Under the pieces are notes generated by a model. It made no database searches and was not told the DNA's origin. It saw only the letters and a list, made by a program, of their open reading frames with translations. The position numbers were made by a program, and so were the translations under genes. Positions 34,057 through 46,229 of a DNA stretch of 64,000 nt are shown piece after piece. The stretch is from Bolinopsis microptera (taxonomy: Eukaryota > Ctenophora > Tentaculata > Lobata > Bolinopsidae), in assembly GCF_026151205.1 (NCBI RefSeq), contig NC_087080.1:12695837-12759836 (forward strand). The letters are read 5' to 3'. Within the stretch, counting starts at the first letter, position 1. Every line of letters begins with the position of its first letter.

Positions 34057-35084
34057 ATTTTACATTAGTGAACATTTAGGCAGTGGTTATCTGTTTGGTG
34101 CCGTGTTTTCAGTGAATCCGTTTGTTTAGTCATTCATTATCCGTGTTTTGTCTGTAGAATACAACAAAAAACACATTTTAGTCATGTTTAGTATATCACG
34201 ATATAGTTTACCTTCTTTCAGCGATACTCATCGTCTAATTACGGACTATAGGGCATGAATTACGATGTATAATCTTAACTCAATTGTTGTACTAGATATT
34301 AAGAAAATATTTAACCAACAAATAGCGAATTCGTTGCCCACAAAAACACTTTATCGCTTCAAGATCTTTAAGATCATTAAGACATTCCCTTCCTCTTTGA
34401 TGCATTTAGAAATTTGACAATCTGTCAAGTTATAAAGTATCAGTTAATAAGTTATATAATAAAATTAACTAAATACTGATCATTTTATTATGGCAGCTAT
34501 TATAGCAATATCAGACGCGATTAATCGGAGTCGGTGTCACCTTGAACCAAAACATTCAGACGATCAATGTCACAATTCTCACAAGAATTGAAACTTAATC
34601 ATTATATTTCACACAGGGTGACTAACAAAGTTAATGTACATTTCCACGTTTCAGGCAATATAAATAGCCCTCCTATTACGCGTCATTACTAACTTTGTAC
34701 ATGTTGGTGACTAAAATACTGCAAATATATTCTGTAACATTCTATAAGAATAACCCTTACTCCTTAGCAAATAACTATAGATCAGACTGATTGGTATGTA
34801 CTGAACAGTAGATTTATAATTTGTACCATCACTATCATTATCAATTAAACCAAAAAAGGACAGCGATTCTCAGCGATCCTGAATTTCAAAATAGCATTTG
34901 CTTCATGACTCAACTCTTTTTCAGTTGACAATTTTCACTGGTTTTGTTTTGCTGGCCTTTCGTTTTAACTACACCAGGTCCCGTCTTGTAGGCAGATAGA
35001 GTAGTCTTGGTCTAGGTCCCTCCTCTAAAACAGACTGGCTGCTTTTAGTCATCTTCTGTCAAGTTTAAGCAGAGTCTGTCGTTG

Positions 35085-35290
35085 TAGAGTGTAGAGTGTA
35101 GAGTGTAGAGTGTAGAGTGTAGAGTGTAGAGTGTAGAGTGTAGAGACTCACACTTTATCAGTCTAGTAAAGTGGCATCTAGACTCTAATCTACTCTACTC
35201 TACTCTACTCTACTCTACTCTACTCTACTCTACTCTACTCTACTTCACTTTACTCTACTCTACTCTACTCTACTCTACTCTACTCTACTT
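35085..35290 (+). repeat. Adjacent microsatellites (GTGTAGA)n and (TCTAC)n
   Basis: An array of GTAGAGT (35085-35145) is followed after about 45 bp by a long TCTAC array (about 35185-35290). The two motifs are near-complementary (GTAGA / TCTAC), so the transcript could fold back. Confidence 0.9.
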
Positions 35291-37589
35291 TATTCTACGC
35301 CAGATTTCCGAAAAATAAATTCTGATACTAATTTGATAAAATCTGCCAAAGATTTCACCAAGAACGATTCATAGATTTAGTAAATTAATTATAAAACTTA
35401 AAAATGCTAAGCTAAAACATTGAACAAATGAGAGTGCTGTTACGGCGAAACTTGGCAGGCTCTAACCGATGTCAGTTCTGAACCGTCGTACATTAGATCA
35501 ACTTATTTGAATATACAAAACAGACACCTTCCACAGACTTTTGCCTACTGTAGGTACTGTCTACCAAGCATGTTAAAGACTGATAAAACTATGACTGTAG
35601 CCTAGTGACGAGTCGTTTAAATGTACTGTAAACTTGTGCCCACCTAGACCAACTAGACCAACTCAGGTCTACCATACTCGGAATCTAGGCATATAGTTTT
35701 CATCATGGTCTCATGTTGATAAAGAAGATATGCCGGAAAATTCCTAAAAGTCTCCCAAGTGTGGTACAGATTTGGCAGAGTATGCGTTGCAAGATACGTG
35801 GTACAACCCTGGTTATACAGCTACATATTTAATATAGGTTAGCCATACTTGGTCAACATTAGCAGGGATGTTGGCAGCGTATACAATGTCAGGTAGCGAC
35901 TGCAGTGAGTCCAAGGAACCATTGAAGAGCGGAACGGTCTCGCTTACAGACATCAAACTCTCAACCTTACTTCACGAAACACCTCAAAAGCGAGAATGAA
36001 CGTCCTAAAAGCTGATTACTCCAAAAGACTGATGGCTTAACCGATATGTACGGTATACCCCTAGTAATTATACCAAAAACCATCTATCTTTACCGGGCAG
36101 CTGTGTGGGCCCCTGTGTAATACTCACTTCAAATATTACATAGTCGTCTATCATTGCACTTGCCCGCTTTCCGTCACATGCTACTAATCAGGCCGCAAAT
36201 CGGTAGAGTTAGAGCACAAAACGGGTCCAGCTGGTTCGAATTATCTGCGAGGGCGGCTCAGCAAGAAGTGTTAACGGAGAGAAGTAACGGTAAAGCGGAG
36301 AGACTTGAAACTATAGGACCCACGTGGGCAGGGTTATAATTCGCACGTGAAACTGAAAATTAACGGTGAATTACTGCTAAAAACATGGCACGTACTACGT
36401 GGTTGTAATTAGGGTAGTACCGGACGAATTAGGAGTTCAGCTTATAATGATGTTATTTAAAGAAAGGATAGTGTGCGCAATGAGCATGTATATAAAACTG
36501 CTTATAAGGCTGAATTAAGTTTTTAGAGGTCGGATGTAGACGTTGTTCTATGATGCAGCTCGAAGGGAACTTAAAAAGTGCAATTATATGTTATTGTAAC
36601 AATTTTGATAAGAAAGTTAAATAAGGTTTTCGAAGGAGTCAATTCAATGCAAGTGTAACCGTAAACCATCGAATGTTTTCAGTATTAATTACTGAAGTTG
36701 GCATTTAAATAAAAGATTTTATATATTCGTTCAGGATGGTTATGATAAAAATTGCAAGATTAGTGTGAAAATTGCAAACATACCTGAGCCATAACTAAAA
36801 CCACGCTACAAAGAAACTCAATCCCCTATTAGGACCAGAATGGAACTGATACTACGGCAAGTCGGGAAAGAATCACCATGACGAAACTGGCATTTAATTA
36901 GAAACATAATGAAGAAATTTATTTAATTTCACTTTCATGTGTTCAAGAATTGTGTTACATTAAGTATCCTCGGCGAACATTCCAAAATTTCTTTCACCAT
37001 TGTCTGAACGAGGATTCAGAAGGTTAATTTTATTTAAGTACGTGATTAGAGGAGGGGCATGTTGTTTTCTTCATTGTTTCTTTTGGTACAACTGCTAGGG
37101 GTGACTCTCTTCAAAGCTGCATTTCGTCTAAACAAACTCTTCGCAAGGTGGCATCACAAGAAGTATTTACACGATTACACGATTTTTACACGATTAGAAA
37201 ATGTATTTGTTATACTGGAATAATAACAATTTTAAAATATAAAATAAGTCACTTCCCTCTGAAGTAGAACAGATGATGGGAGAGCTTCAAACATGGCGAT
37301 GGAGGGAAGCGGTGTCTCACCGCTGGGAGGTAAATTAATACCCGTATCGCGATGGTAAAATTTTATGATATGAGATCTCAAGTAAAAAATAACACAAAAA
37401 ATAAAAAGTGAATGTTGTCAGTGTAGTGAAATCGGAGGCAACATTAATAAAGACGTATACACTTAAACCGTTACAATTATAGTCCCCATCTTGTTTTAAA
37501 TACTCACAATAAAATACACACAAAAAACACACAAACGTCCCCAAAACATTAACTTCAATTTATATTTCCCTAGTTGAAATTAACTTATT

Positions 37590-40500
37590 TTATGAAATTG
37601 ATACATTCGAGAAGATCTCGTGATTACATGGTAGCCATCCATGATCCCCATTTAGCCCTAGGTTTTGTATATGAAGCAAATGGTTCTTAAATCTCTTTTT
37701 AAATAGTGAAATTGACAAAATATGATACGGTACATCATGATCAAGGAGATAATTTAAAATTTTGGATGCATTAAAAACAAAATTACTATTCTTGGTCTTA
37801 GACATTGAGAATTTAGGATATAGCAGTCTGCATGATCTACTTGACTTGCTAAACCGGCGATAAACATCAACAGGAATTTGTTCTTTAAGTAGCCTCATTG
37901 CAATACATCCAGTAAAGTATGTAAATAAGTTAAACAAGGTTAATAATTTCAAACGAAAGAACATTGGTTTCGTATGTTGAAACTTGTGATCAATCTTTGT
38001 TGTTTTTCTACTCACAATACGAATACATTTTTTCTGCAACACAAACAGTTTTTGCAGCAAAGGATGGTGAAAAACAGCACCCCACAGTGGTATACAATAC
38101 ATTAAATATGGTTGAACAAGTGAAATATATACTTGTCTTAACACTTTGGCTGGTACTATAGAACTTATGGAGTAGAGTGATCCGCAAGATTTTGAAACTT
38201 GCGTTATTACATTGGTAATATGATCATTCCACGTTAAATTAGAATTAATAATGACTCCCAAAAATTTACACTTATTCACTTGATTAAACTGGTTGTTAAG
38301 TATTCCAACAAACTTTTGATTCTTAGGAACTTTACTACTTCCGAATTCCATAAAACAGCATTTTTCAAAATTAATGATTAACCTATTTAAGCAGCAATAG
38401 TCGTGAATCTTTGATAATACCTCATTAGCATTTTTGTAGAGTAAATTTCGGTCTTTATTTTGAAGAAAAAGGTTTAAATCATCTGCAAAGAGGATAAATT
38501 TAGCTAACTCACAAATATTTGCCAAATCATTGATAAAAATAATGAAGAGCAGGGGGCCTAACACTGACCCCTGTGGAATACCACAGGTTATTTTCAAGAG
38601 ACAACTTTCGAATCCCCCATAGCTAACATACTGAAACCGATCTGATAAATAACTGTTTAATAATTTAATGACATTTCCTCGAATACCATAGTTCTCCAGC
38701 TTTTCTAACAAGATATTATGCCGCACTGTATCGAAAGCTTTGGAAAAATCTATAAATATACCTAATGTAAAATTCTTATTATCGATAGCATCATGAAGAT
38801 TTTCTACTGCTGAAACAAGTGCATGAAAGGTTGAGTGCTTACTGCGGAAACCAAACTGATTATCACAGAAAAGATTGTGCTTATTAAAGAAATCAGATAC
38901 GTTTTTATGTATTAACTTCTCGAAAATCTTAGCAAAAACAGGTAACATTGAAATAGGACGATAATTGCTTATATCAGAAATAGATCCTTTATTCTTATAC
39001 AAAGGAATTATTTTTGCTGCTTTTAATTCTTTCGGAAAATAACCTTCATTTGCACATTTATTAAAAATATCAGCCAGTAAAGGACTTAAAGTGGTAGCTA
39101 AAAGTTTGAGGACCCTAGGAGAATAATACGTACCCTTGCTATTATTAAGCTTACTTATAATATTATTTATTTCTTCACTTGAAAAATTAATATCCGATAG
39201 CTCGCTTATGTTCCTCTCAGGCATATATTTATTAAAATCTGTTAAATCCGCGTTAGCATTTTCACCATACGTTTTTAGTAAAAGATCATTAGCAATATTA
39301 ACAAAATAATAATTAAAATTATGCGCTGCATCTTGATTAGGAAAAACTAGTAATCTGTTTGATCTCTTCCTACCTAGTAAACCGTTTATCAGTTTCCAAG
39401 TCTTTTTCAAATCATGTTGATTTGCTTTAAAACATTTATCAAAATACTCAAATTTTTCTTTACTTCTAATAGCATCAAACACTCGTTTGTAATCAACATA
39501 TTTGTTCCAATTAACTCTAGTTTTATTCATAACCCAAATATCATAGAGTTTGTTTTTAGTGTCACTACTCTTGGCCACTCCTATTGAAATCCAATCAGAG
39601 CGAAGAAGAGAACTATTACCACTAGACTTCTGACTTTTAATAAACCACTTATCATACAGAGTTTTAAAATTTCTGTCAAAAAAGGAATACATATTTTCGG
39701 CAGAATCACTTTCAAGATCAAATTTTAATAATTTAAAATCATTCAAAAACCCTTGTAATAAAAAGTCATTAATATTTACTTTATTTCTATTTCTACACTT
39801 TTCGTTAGGATCAAAATTATAGTCCAAAACTACGAATGTAGGAAGGTGACGACTTATATTACATCGTATAAGGCCGTTACAAATTATGTTAGATATATTG
39901 TTAGTAAGTATATGATCAATACATGTGCCATTTAAGCCTCCAAAATGAGTAGCACGTGAGATAATTGGTAAAAAGTTATTGCTAAACATGCAGTCTAAAT
40001 ATCTCCTAACAACACTAGAATTGGAGTTATATAGATTTACATTAAAGTCACCAAGAATATAGCTTTTGTGTCCCTTAAATGTGTTCAATTTACTTAAGAT
40101 ACTACCAAACATATCGATAAATGAATCAAAGTTTCCACTTGGTGATCTATAACAATTAACAACTAGTAACTTTTCAGATTTAACTGTTATTTCAACACAA
40201 AGTGATTCAAAATCAACGGTAGAATAACAAAGCTCAAATTTTTGATTAATATTATTAAATTTGTCACGCAAAAACGTTACCAAACCAGAACCTTTGTGTT
40301 TAAGCTTTCCATCCTCCTTCAATAATCGATTAAGTACAAATTTATTATAACCCGGTATGTAAAATGGTTGTGACTCATGTTCTGTTACATTAGTTTCACA
40401 AAGGAAATATCCATCAGCTTTGAAACGTCCATGGTGCACTAAAAAGCAGTCAAAATTTGATCTGAATCCATCAATATTCAAACTTAATAACGATAATCCA

Positions 40501-41087
40501 TTGTCGTTCATTTTTTCTTCAAAATCATCTAACTTATAATAGACGCACTGACGCAGTATCTGGCTGCAATCTTGTAAATTCTCGCTAAGAGTTTCAACAT
40601 CCGGGATAAAATCTATCATTTCATTGTAATAATATTCAAAAGGGGCAAAGAACGGTTGTTCGGAATAAAAATCAGTTTCAATATATTCAACAGTACTGGT
40701 AGTAGCAGTGTTTAAGTCAAGTAAGGGTAAGGGCATACATGACGAACAAATATTAGACTTAACACAGTTCTTGTGCAACATTTTGAAACATTGTTTACAC
40801 TGTGCAATCTTTTCATTAAATATATCAATATTTGTTAAACATGTCACACACTTATAATACTCAATATAATCGTCATAGCATATTTTACAATACCATACAA
40901 ATTGCTGAAGTATAAATATGGTACTATTGTCTAGCTTTAAACAAGATCCATGATATATGTCCTTACAGTTGTTGCAACGTAGAATGAATTGGTGAAAGTA
41001 CAAAATTTTATGACAGAAGACGCAATGCTTACGGTCAGAGGGAATGAGGATGTTGGGAAGGGTCATGTTTGAAACTCCGTCATCCAT
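37590..41087 (-). CDS. LINE ORF2: PHD-like fingers, AP endonuclease, reverse transcriptase (1165 aa)
   Basis: Residues 22-116 hold two successive Cys/His clusters (CVFCHK, CNNCKDIYHGSC, CKIC; then CVTC, CKQCFKMLHKNC, CSSC), like PHD or PHD-like zinc fingers. Residues about 195-420 are an APE-type endonuclease (LSLNIDGFRSN, LCETNV, YRSPSGNFDSF, ILGDFNVNL, GTCIDHILTNN). Residues about 640-930 are the RT (NYRPISMLPVFAKIFEKLI, NQFGFRSKHST, IFIDFSKAFDTV, GIPQGSVLGPLLFIIF, ILFADDLNLF), with all catalytic Asp present. It nicks and reverse-transcribes at the target site (TPRT). The motifs suit the CR1/L2/Jockey group. No stops interrupt the frame. Confidence 0.93.
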   Translation of the reverse strand: MDDGVSNMTLPNILIPSDRKHCVFCHKILYFHQFILRCNNCKDIYHGSCLKLDNSTIFILQQFVWYCKICYDDYIEYYKCVTCLTNIDIFNEKIAQCKQCFKMLHKNCVKSNICSSCMPLPLLDLNTATTSTVEYIETDFYSEQPFFAPFEYYYNEMIDFIPDVETLSENLQDCSQILRQCVYYKLDDFEEKMNDNGLSLLSLNIDGFRSNFDCFLVHHGRFKADGYFLCETNVTEHESQPFYIPGYNKFVLNRLLKEDGKLKHKGSGLVTFLRDKFNNINQKFELCYSTVDFESLCVEITVKSEKLLVVNCYRSPSGNFDSFIDMFGSILSKLNTFKGHKSYILGDFNVNLYNSNSSVVRRYLDCMFSNNFLPIISRATHFGGLNGTCIDHILTNNISNIICNGLIRCNISRHLPTFVVLDYNFDPNEKCRNRNKVNINDFLLQGFLNDFKLLKFDLESDSAENMYSFFDRNFKTLYDKWFIKSQKSSGNSSLLRSDWISIGVAKSSDTKNKLYDIWVMNKTRVNWNKYVDYKRVFDAIRSKEKFEYFDKCFKANQHDLKKTWKLINGLLGRKRSNRLLVFPNQDAAHNFNYYFVNIANDLLLKTYGENANADLTDFNKYMPERNISELSDINFSSEEINNIISKLNNSKGTYYSPRVLKLLATTLSPLLADIFNKCANEGYFPKELKAAKIIPLYKNKGSISDISNYRPISMLPVFAKIFEKLIHKNVSDFFNKHNLFCDNQFGFRSKHSTFHALVSAVENLHDAIDNKNFTLGIFIDFSKAFDTVRHNILLEKLENYGIRGNVIKLLNSYLSDRFQYVSYGGFESCLLKITCGIPQGSVLGPLLFIIFINDLANICELAKFILFADDLNLFLQNKDRNLLYKNANEVLSKIHDYCCLNRLIINFEKCCFMEFGSSKVPKNQKFVGILNNQFNQVNKCKFLGVIINSNLTWNDHITNVITQVSKSCGSLYSISSIVPAKVLRQVYISLVQPYLMYCIPLWGAVFHHPLLQKLFVLQKKCIRIVSRKTTKIDHKFQHTKPMFFRLKLLTLFNLFTYFTGCIAMRLLKEQIPVDVYRRFSKSSRSCRLLYPKFSMSKTKNSNFVFNASKILNYLLDHDVPYHILSISLFKKRFKNHLLHIQNLGLNGDHGWLPCNHEIFSNVSIS

Positions 41088-41143
41088 AACTCTCTGTTAG
41101 AAATATTAAAATCTGAAAAATAGTTGTATTAGAATTATTCATC

Positions 41144-42067
41144 TCACGGTGTGAATTCAGTATTGTTCAAAAAGGGGCTCTCACAAAACAAAAACTCTTT
41201 AGGTTCAAAAGTAGGCACACAAATCAACAAATCAGCAGTATTCCTAATCAGCTTAGGATTACCGTTAGCATTCATTCTCAATAAAACATTCCCATTCTTG
41301 TAGTCAACCCAACAAGAGTTTAGTCCACCAAATCTGACAGCATCGTTGACCTGCCCTAATAATGCCGCTCGTTTATATGTTATATTGGGCTGTACCCCGA
41401 CACCCTTTTCGGGGTTCTCAAACAGCAATTTCTTTTTATCTGGGGAAATGTTTTTAGTGCTTTTCCTATTTCTAAACACTTTCTGTGCTGTTGATCTATC
41501 TTTGAAGCGAGCAATAAACCTAGGGGCTTTACCCTTCTTGCCCTTCAAGGGATGAGCGGCTACAAGGTCTTCCTTAACAATGTCCACACCTAACTGTTCA
41601 CACAACAAGACCACTTGGTCCTCACAACTATTGCTCTCATTAACTAGCAAATTGGTAAAACAAACGTTTTCCCGACGTGAGTATTGATCTAAATTATCTA
41701 GTTCCACTTCTAGTTTGCAAATCGCATCCGCTTGACGATCGACAACTTTGCTGAGCTTTGAGTTAACGTGTCGAAGTTCCACGAAGTCGTCCAACAATTT
41801 AGCATGATCACTACGAGCTATACTAAGTTCGGTTTCTAGATGTTGCATAAATTTCCATAACTCTTGAACTGATCTTAGTTCTGACTCACCGTTGGAAAAG
41901 TGAGGTAGCTGTGGCTGTTGTAGTTGTTGACGTGGCATCTGATCGTGCTGATAACCGTTGCCAAACTGAGAAGTCACGGGACAGTAGGAATTACGGGAAG
42001 CCTTGCTCTGTCGGCGATCCGAGTTTTGTTGAGAATTGCCATGATGAGACATGTCTTCAAATTTCAA
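41144..42067 (-). CDS. LINE ORF1: coiled coil plus RRM-like nucleic-acid-binding protein (307 aa)
   Basis: A Gln-rich N-terminal part precedes a coiled coil (about residues 70-130, ending in SKLSKVVDRQADAICKLEVE). A region starting at SRRENVCFTNL contains AHPLKGKKGKAPRFIARFKD, typical of LINE ORF1 proteins with an RRM-like fold, followed by a basic stretch and a C-terminal tail. Such proteins trimerise and coat the LINE RNA. It is intact and 56 bp upstream of ORF2. Confidence 0.85.
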   Translation of the reverse strand: MKFEDMSHHGNSQQNSDRRQSKASRNSYCPVTSQFGNGYQHDQMPRQQLQQPQLPHFSNGESELRSVQELWKFMQHLETELSIARSDHAKLLDDFVELRHVNSKLSKVVDRQADAICKLEVELDNLDQYSRRENVCFTNLLVNESNSCEDQVVLLCEQLGVDIVKEDLVAAHPLKGKKGKAPRFIARFKDRSTAQKVFRNRKSTKNISPDKKKLLFENPEKGVGVQPNITYKRAALLGQVNDAVRFGGLNSCWVDYKNGNVLLRMNANGNPKLIRNTADLLICVPTFEPKEFLFCESPFLNNTEFTP

Positions 42068-42107
42068 TAAACAGGCAGAGCAAGATTTTTAAAACGAATT
42101 GAAAGTA

Positions 42108-42166
42108 GTGATAAGAGATCTGAAAGTAGTGATAAGAGATCTGAAAGTAGTGATAAGAGATCTTAT
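42108..42166 (-). promoter_or_regulatory. Tandem 21-bp repeats, probable LINE 5' UTR monomers
   Basis: Three head-to-tail copies of GAAAGTAGTGATAAGAGATCT (plus strand) lie just upstream of LINE ORF1. Repeated 5' UTR monomers serve as internal promoters in some LINEs. The function here is inferred. Confidence 0.55.
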
Positions 42167-42170
42167 TTAA

Positions 42171-45100
42171 ATATACATCAAATTCAAATTATTAAGGACT
42201 CATATAACAGTTCCGCAGAACTAAAACCCTGAAACAAATAATGGTGGTCATTACAAAATTAGGCCAATTAAGATTGCCATAACACATAAACACAACCACC
42301 CATGACTGAGTCTGAACCAGCTGGCCCCCTCCCTTCCTCACAGTCGGGAGATTAGATTATGTATCGGAAGTTTCTCCGCTTCTCAAGTACCCATTATGCC
42401 GGCGCTATTTGGTACTTTATACTTATAGTATATACTATATAGTAGTATTAGTAGTATGTACTGAAGTTTATATTAGAAAATTAAATTGGTTGAGGATAAT
42501 GGAACGATGGCCGAGTGATGAAACTGATGTGATGTTATTGCAAATTACCGGGTATATAGTGTTGAATCAGGGTGATGTTATTGCAAATTACCGGGTATAT
42601 CGAGTTATCTTTTAATTCACCACAGTTGGGGCCATCCTCATCATTTTTCATCACTATTGTTTGGAAAGTATTGGCCTTGAAAGACAATATCAAAAACCGT
42701 GCGGCACGAATCGGGAAAATTGGAGGAAATCGATGAGGATCAGAGAGTTAATTGTTCGGAGAACTTAGACGGAATCGACTAATCGAGCCTGCAGTAATTA
42801 GTAAATTCTATTTCAATATGCATTTACAATCGCTGCATGACTGAGAGCACGCGATTTGGGGGTTAACAAAAGAACTAACGTAACAAAATATAACTAGCAG
42901 AATTTGAGGATGATTCAAAGAATTTGAGAGCCTAAAAAGAGAGATTATAAAAGTCTAGTCAACGAAAATTTGACAAAAGTCTGAGACGATTAGCGCTGCA
43001 ATCCTATAAGGTTATAGTTGTTTATCAGCATGTATTCTTGTATTGCAATGGCCTAAAGGGTTCTACTTCTACTTAATTAGCAGCATTTTTTACTGCCGCT
43101 ACAGAGCTTCAAGTTCAACCTAAAAAGAATTTTAGTTACTTGCATTGAATTCTGGCATATATATAAATCTGGCTATGGGGTTTACTGGATTAAAAAATTG
43201 AATAACGAGCATTTTCCAATGCCAAAATAGTTCGTCGGTTTTCTTCAGTTAAGAAAATGATATAACCAGTTCAAATTTAGTTTAAAATAAGCTAATAAGG
43301 TAGTCATCATATTTCCAGCAGGTGATTTAAAGGTTATCATTACCTCTAGTGGTATTTGTTCGTACTGGACCATATTAAAGATAATCCTTCTCAACACCAG
43401 TTAGATAGATAACTTAACTCCTCAATCAATCATTCCTCCTCCTGAAAAAGTAAGCAAATTCGTAGAGTACAATTATTTAGCCGATGAAACAAGATATAAT
43501 TTGATCAACTTTTAATTACTTCCCAATGGAATTACTTCTACCATTTACAAGTGTAATATACAGTCTAGACGATCATTTTCTCAGACAGATTTATGTTCAA
43601 TTCCAGTTCCTGTTTATGATAAATATCGTAAATTTCAACCAAGAATCGTTTACTTTACACGAAACATAATCACCGCAGAATCCATACCTTAGACTGATTA
43701 TTGATTAATGTGGCAACATCGATTACTTTCAAGCGTTAAGTAAGTTATTTAAGCGCGTTAACATGGTATGTTCAGCATGCGGACTATTAGCTTATTAATA
43801 CTTTAATAGACTATTAGCTTATAATAGCTGTAAAGGAACTTACGTTGGTTTAGAGTTAGCAGAATTTGAACGAACAATATGGGCAAGCAATACTTCAAAC
43901 AGGTCACAACAAAGCTAGACTGAAAAAGGACGATTTATTAATTTAACCCTATTAAATCCTTATAACTGTATTATATCAGGCAACCAAACGTTTTTACGGG
44001 ACGTGATCTGAGGCCCCTATACTAAACAAATCCAGCACAAAGAGCTGTAATAATCCAATAACAGGTCTAAAACAGGACAGTTTGAGAAGTGCATGACTGC
44101 TCACAACAATAAACAGGCTGAAGATACTTTAGACATTGTGTAGGGCACAACAGGGAGACTGGGCTATTTTCACTTCCATGGCGACTAACAGGATTATAGG
44201 GCATTTCCAGGCGAATGATCCTCGCTCTCCTCAGCGTACATTCATATATTGGAGTATCGGCGTGTGTATCATGTGTGTTGTGAAGTAAGATGGTGCTCGG
44301 TAAAGTGCACTGATTAAATAACCTAGTCTGGTTACTTCCGTTATACAGCTCACATCAGGGTAGTGATCAGTTTAACGTTATAATGTAGCGTATAGATGGT
44401 ATACAGATAAACTAGGATTACAAGGTGGTAGGGGTGGGGTTACTGTTAGAGGGGGGGGGGGGGGGGGGGGCTCATAAATAATCTTGATAAAAACACTTTA
44501 ACTAACTATAACTTTAGAATAGATGAAAGTAATAGCTATCACCGCCAGATCCATTAGTGGTGGTGAGTGGTGACGCCCCTAATCCTACGGGACATGAAAC
44601 CTCCTCAAGCCACCACTTATTTATAGACCATTGATATTGTTAGATTGTGCCGTAAAAATGAATAATTTTTTTATTAAATAATTGTTTCATTATTTTACGA
44701 GCTATTTTCCACTTCTTCCACTGAAACTGTGTTGTGCTAATAAGTGGATCATGTCATCTAGTAAACTACAAGTAATGCAGATCCACTAAACCCTTTATCT
44801 CAAATTTGCCTCGATTTACTGGTTAGATGTCTAGCAGGAGAGTACGTGTCTTCATGCTTGCTGGAGATCGACAATATAGTCACTTTAACGCAGATCAATT
44901 TGACCATATCGGTTTTATAACTTGACATTATATTTATACATTCACAGATTGTCGTAGGGCACAAGGTAAATTACAGGTCTTGCATTGTGAATAAAATGTA
45001 TCCGTTACCATTAGCTCTTTTTTGCTTTGCTACATGTGTTCACAAGCGCATGTTTTCATTATTTCTTAAGATCTAATTGTTTTTATCTTAAGATACAATT

Positions 45101-45769
45101 TTTTCACGAGCAGTTGATAACAGATAAGAATCTCCTGAGTCCTTGCCAGCTTTATGCCACTTCGCATCTATCACGTGATTCTCCGAGCATGACCCACCTT
45201 GTTCAATCATTGGAATGTTGGTCAAGATTCCTGTCTGTTTTCTCTTCTAACTCTCTAAGATAACAACATGGTATCTTCAATAGAACCCTACTCATGATTA
45301 GTATTCACAGAGCAGTATAAACGTGACACATTCTTACTGATATTATTTTAGTATATGTATGAAATCATCATGGATGTGGTGCTATCGTTTTGGTCACGTG
45401 TTACTGTATTAGTATTACATGGATCTGGTGATCGACTGACCCAACGATCTAACATGATCTTTTCATTTTATCACTGAAATTTTACCAAATAAATTTGGTA
45501 CCTGACGATAAAATATATCGCCTGCAATATACTTAGAAACTTTTACTCAATTCATTTTGACATTTTGGCATTATGACAAAATTTTGACAAAATTAATACT
45601 CAGTATCCATTTTGACATTTTTGAACCAGAATCGTATATAAAATTAATTTCTTACTTCCCCTATTACTTCCCCTATTATTAGTACTGTAGTCTCAAGTTG
45701 TCAGAAAAGATCTTTGAAGTCACAATTGATGATATAATAGGAGGCAGTACTGAGTAATCGACACCAACG
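42171..45769. other. No gene recognised
   Basis: AT-rich sequence with a duplicated GATGTTATTGCAAATTACCG (42531 and 42573), a 20-G run (44451-44470) and a duplicated TACTTCCCCTATTA (about 45652-45678). No coding region is supported. Confidence 0.45.
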
Positions 45770-46194
45770 ATGCGTTACAATTTGCAGGCCGTGAATGAAA
45801 ATGGGAAAAGCGAGCGACCAATTTCATTATCGGTAACATTATGCCTCCTCGGGAGTCTGGAACTGGCCGCCAACTCAGTTGGACTCCACCTCAACGAGGG
45901 GAAAACTAAGTGCATGGGAATCAACATAAGAGATGATGATAACCCGACTCTGGTTGCTGGGAGCGGAAGACCATTGAGAAAGTCGATGACTTTGTATATT
46001 TGGGTAGTAGAATGAAGAGTTCGGAGAAGGACTTCGAAGTGAGGAAAGCTAAGGCATGGGGAGCGTGTCACCAGATGAAGCTTGTATGGAAGTCGGATAT
46101 GCGTAGAGATGGGGGGCATACAACGGTCATTAATGTGCATTAATGGGCATAAATGTGCAAAATTTTAAAATACTGCCATTAATGACCGTTGTAC

Positions 46195-46229
<35 letters not shown>

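Larger units (their letters stand above)
33581..37250. other. Upstream of the SLC7 exons; simple repeats, no gene recognised
   Basis: The missing first SLC7 exon and promoter may lie here, but I could not identify them. Besides the MITE at 33901-34056 and the microsatellites at 35085-35290, no coding region is supported. Confidence 0.45.
37251..42170 (-). mobile_element. LINE with two intact ORFs (CR1/L2/Jockey-like), apparently full length
   Basis: ORF1 and ORF2 lie in tandem on the minus strand, separated by 56 bp, and both are uninterrupted. Upstream of ORF1 (about 42108-42166) are three copies of AGATCTCTTATCACTACTTT, a probable 5' UTR promoter repeat. The 3' boundary is not seen; I set it tentatively before 37.59 kb. 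Intact frames imply recent activity or activity potential. Confidence 0.8.

Noticed and set aside
36180-36260. tRNA-like words (GGTAGAG, AGAGCAC, GGTTCGAA)
   Set aside because: Stems do not pair into a cloverleaf and spacing is wrong. Perhaps a chance match or an old SINE piece.
44451-44470. 20-G run as a possible transposon end
   Set aside because: No matching inverted terminus or target duplication found.
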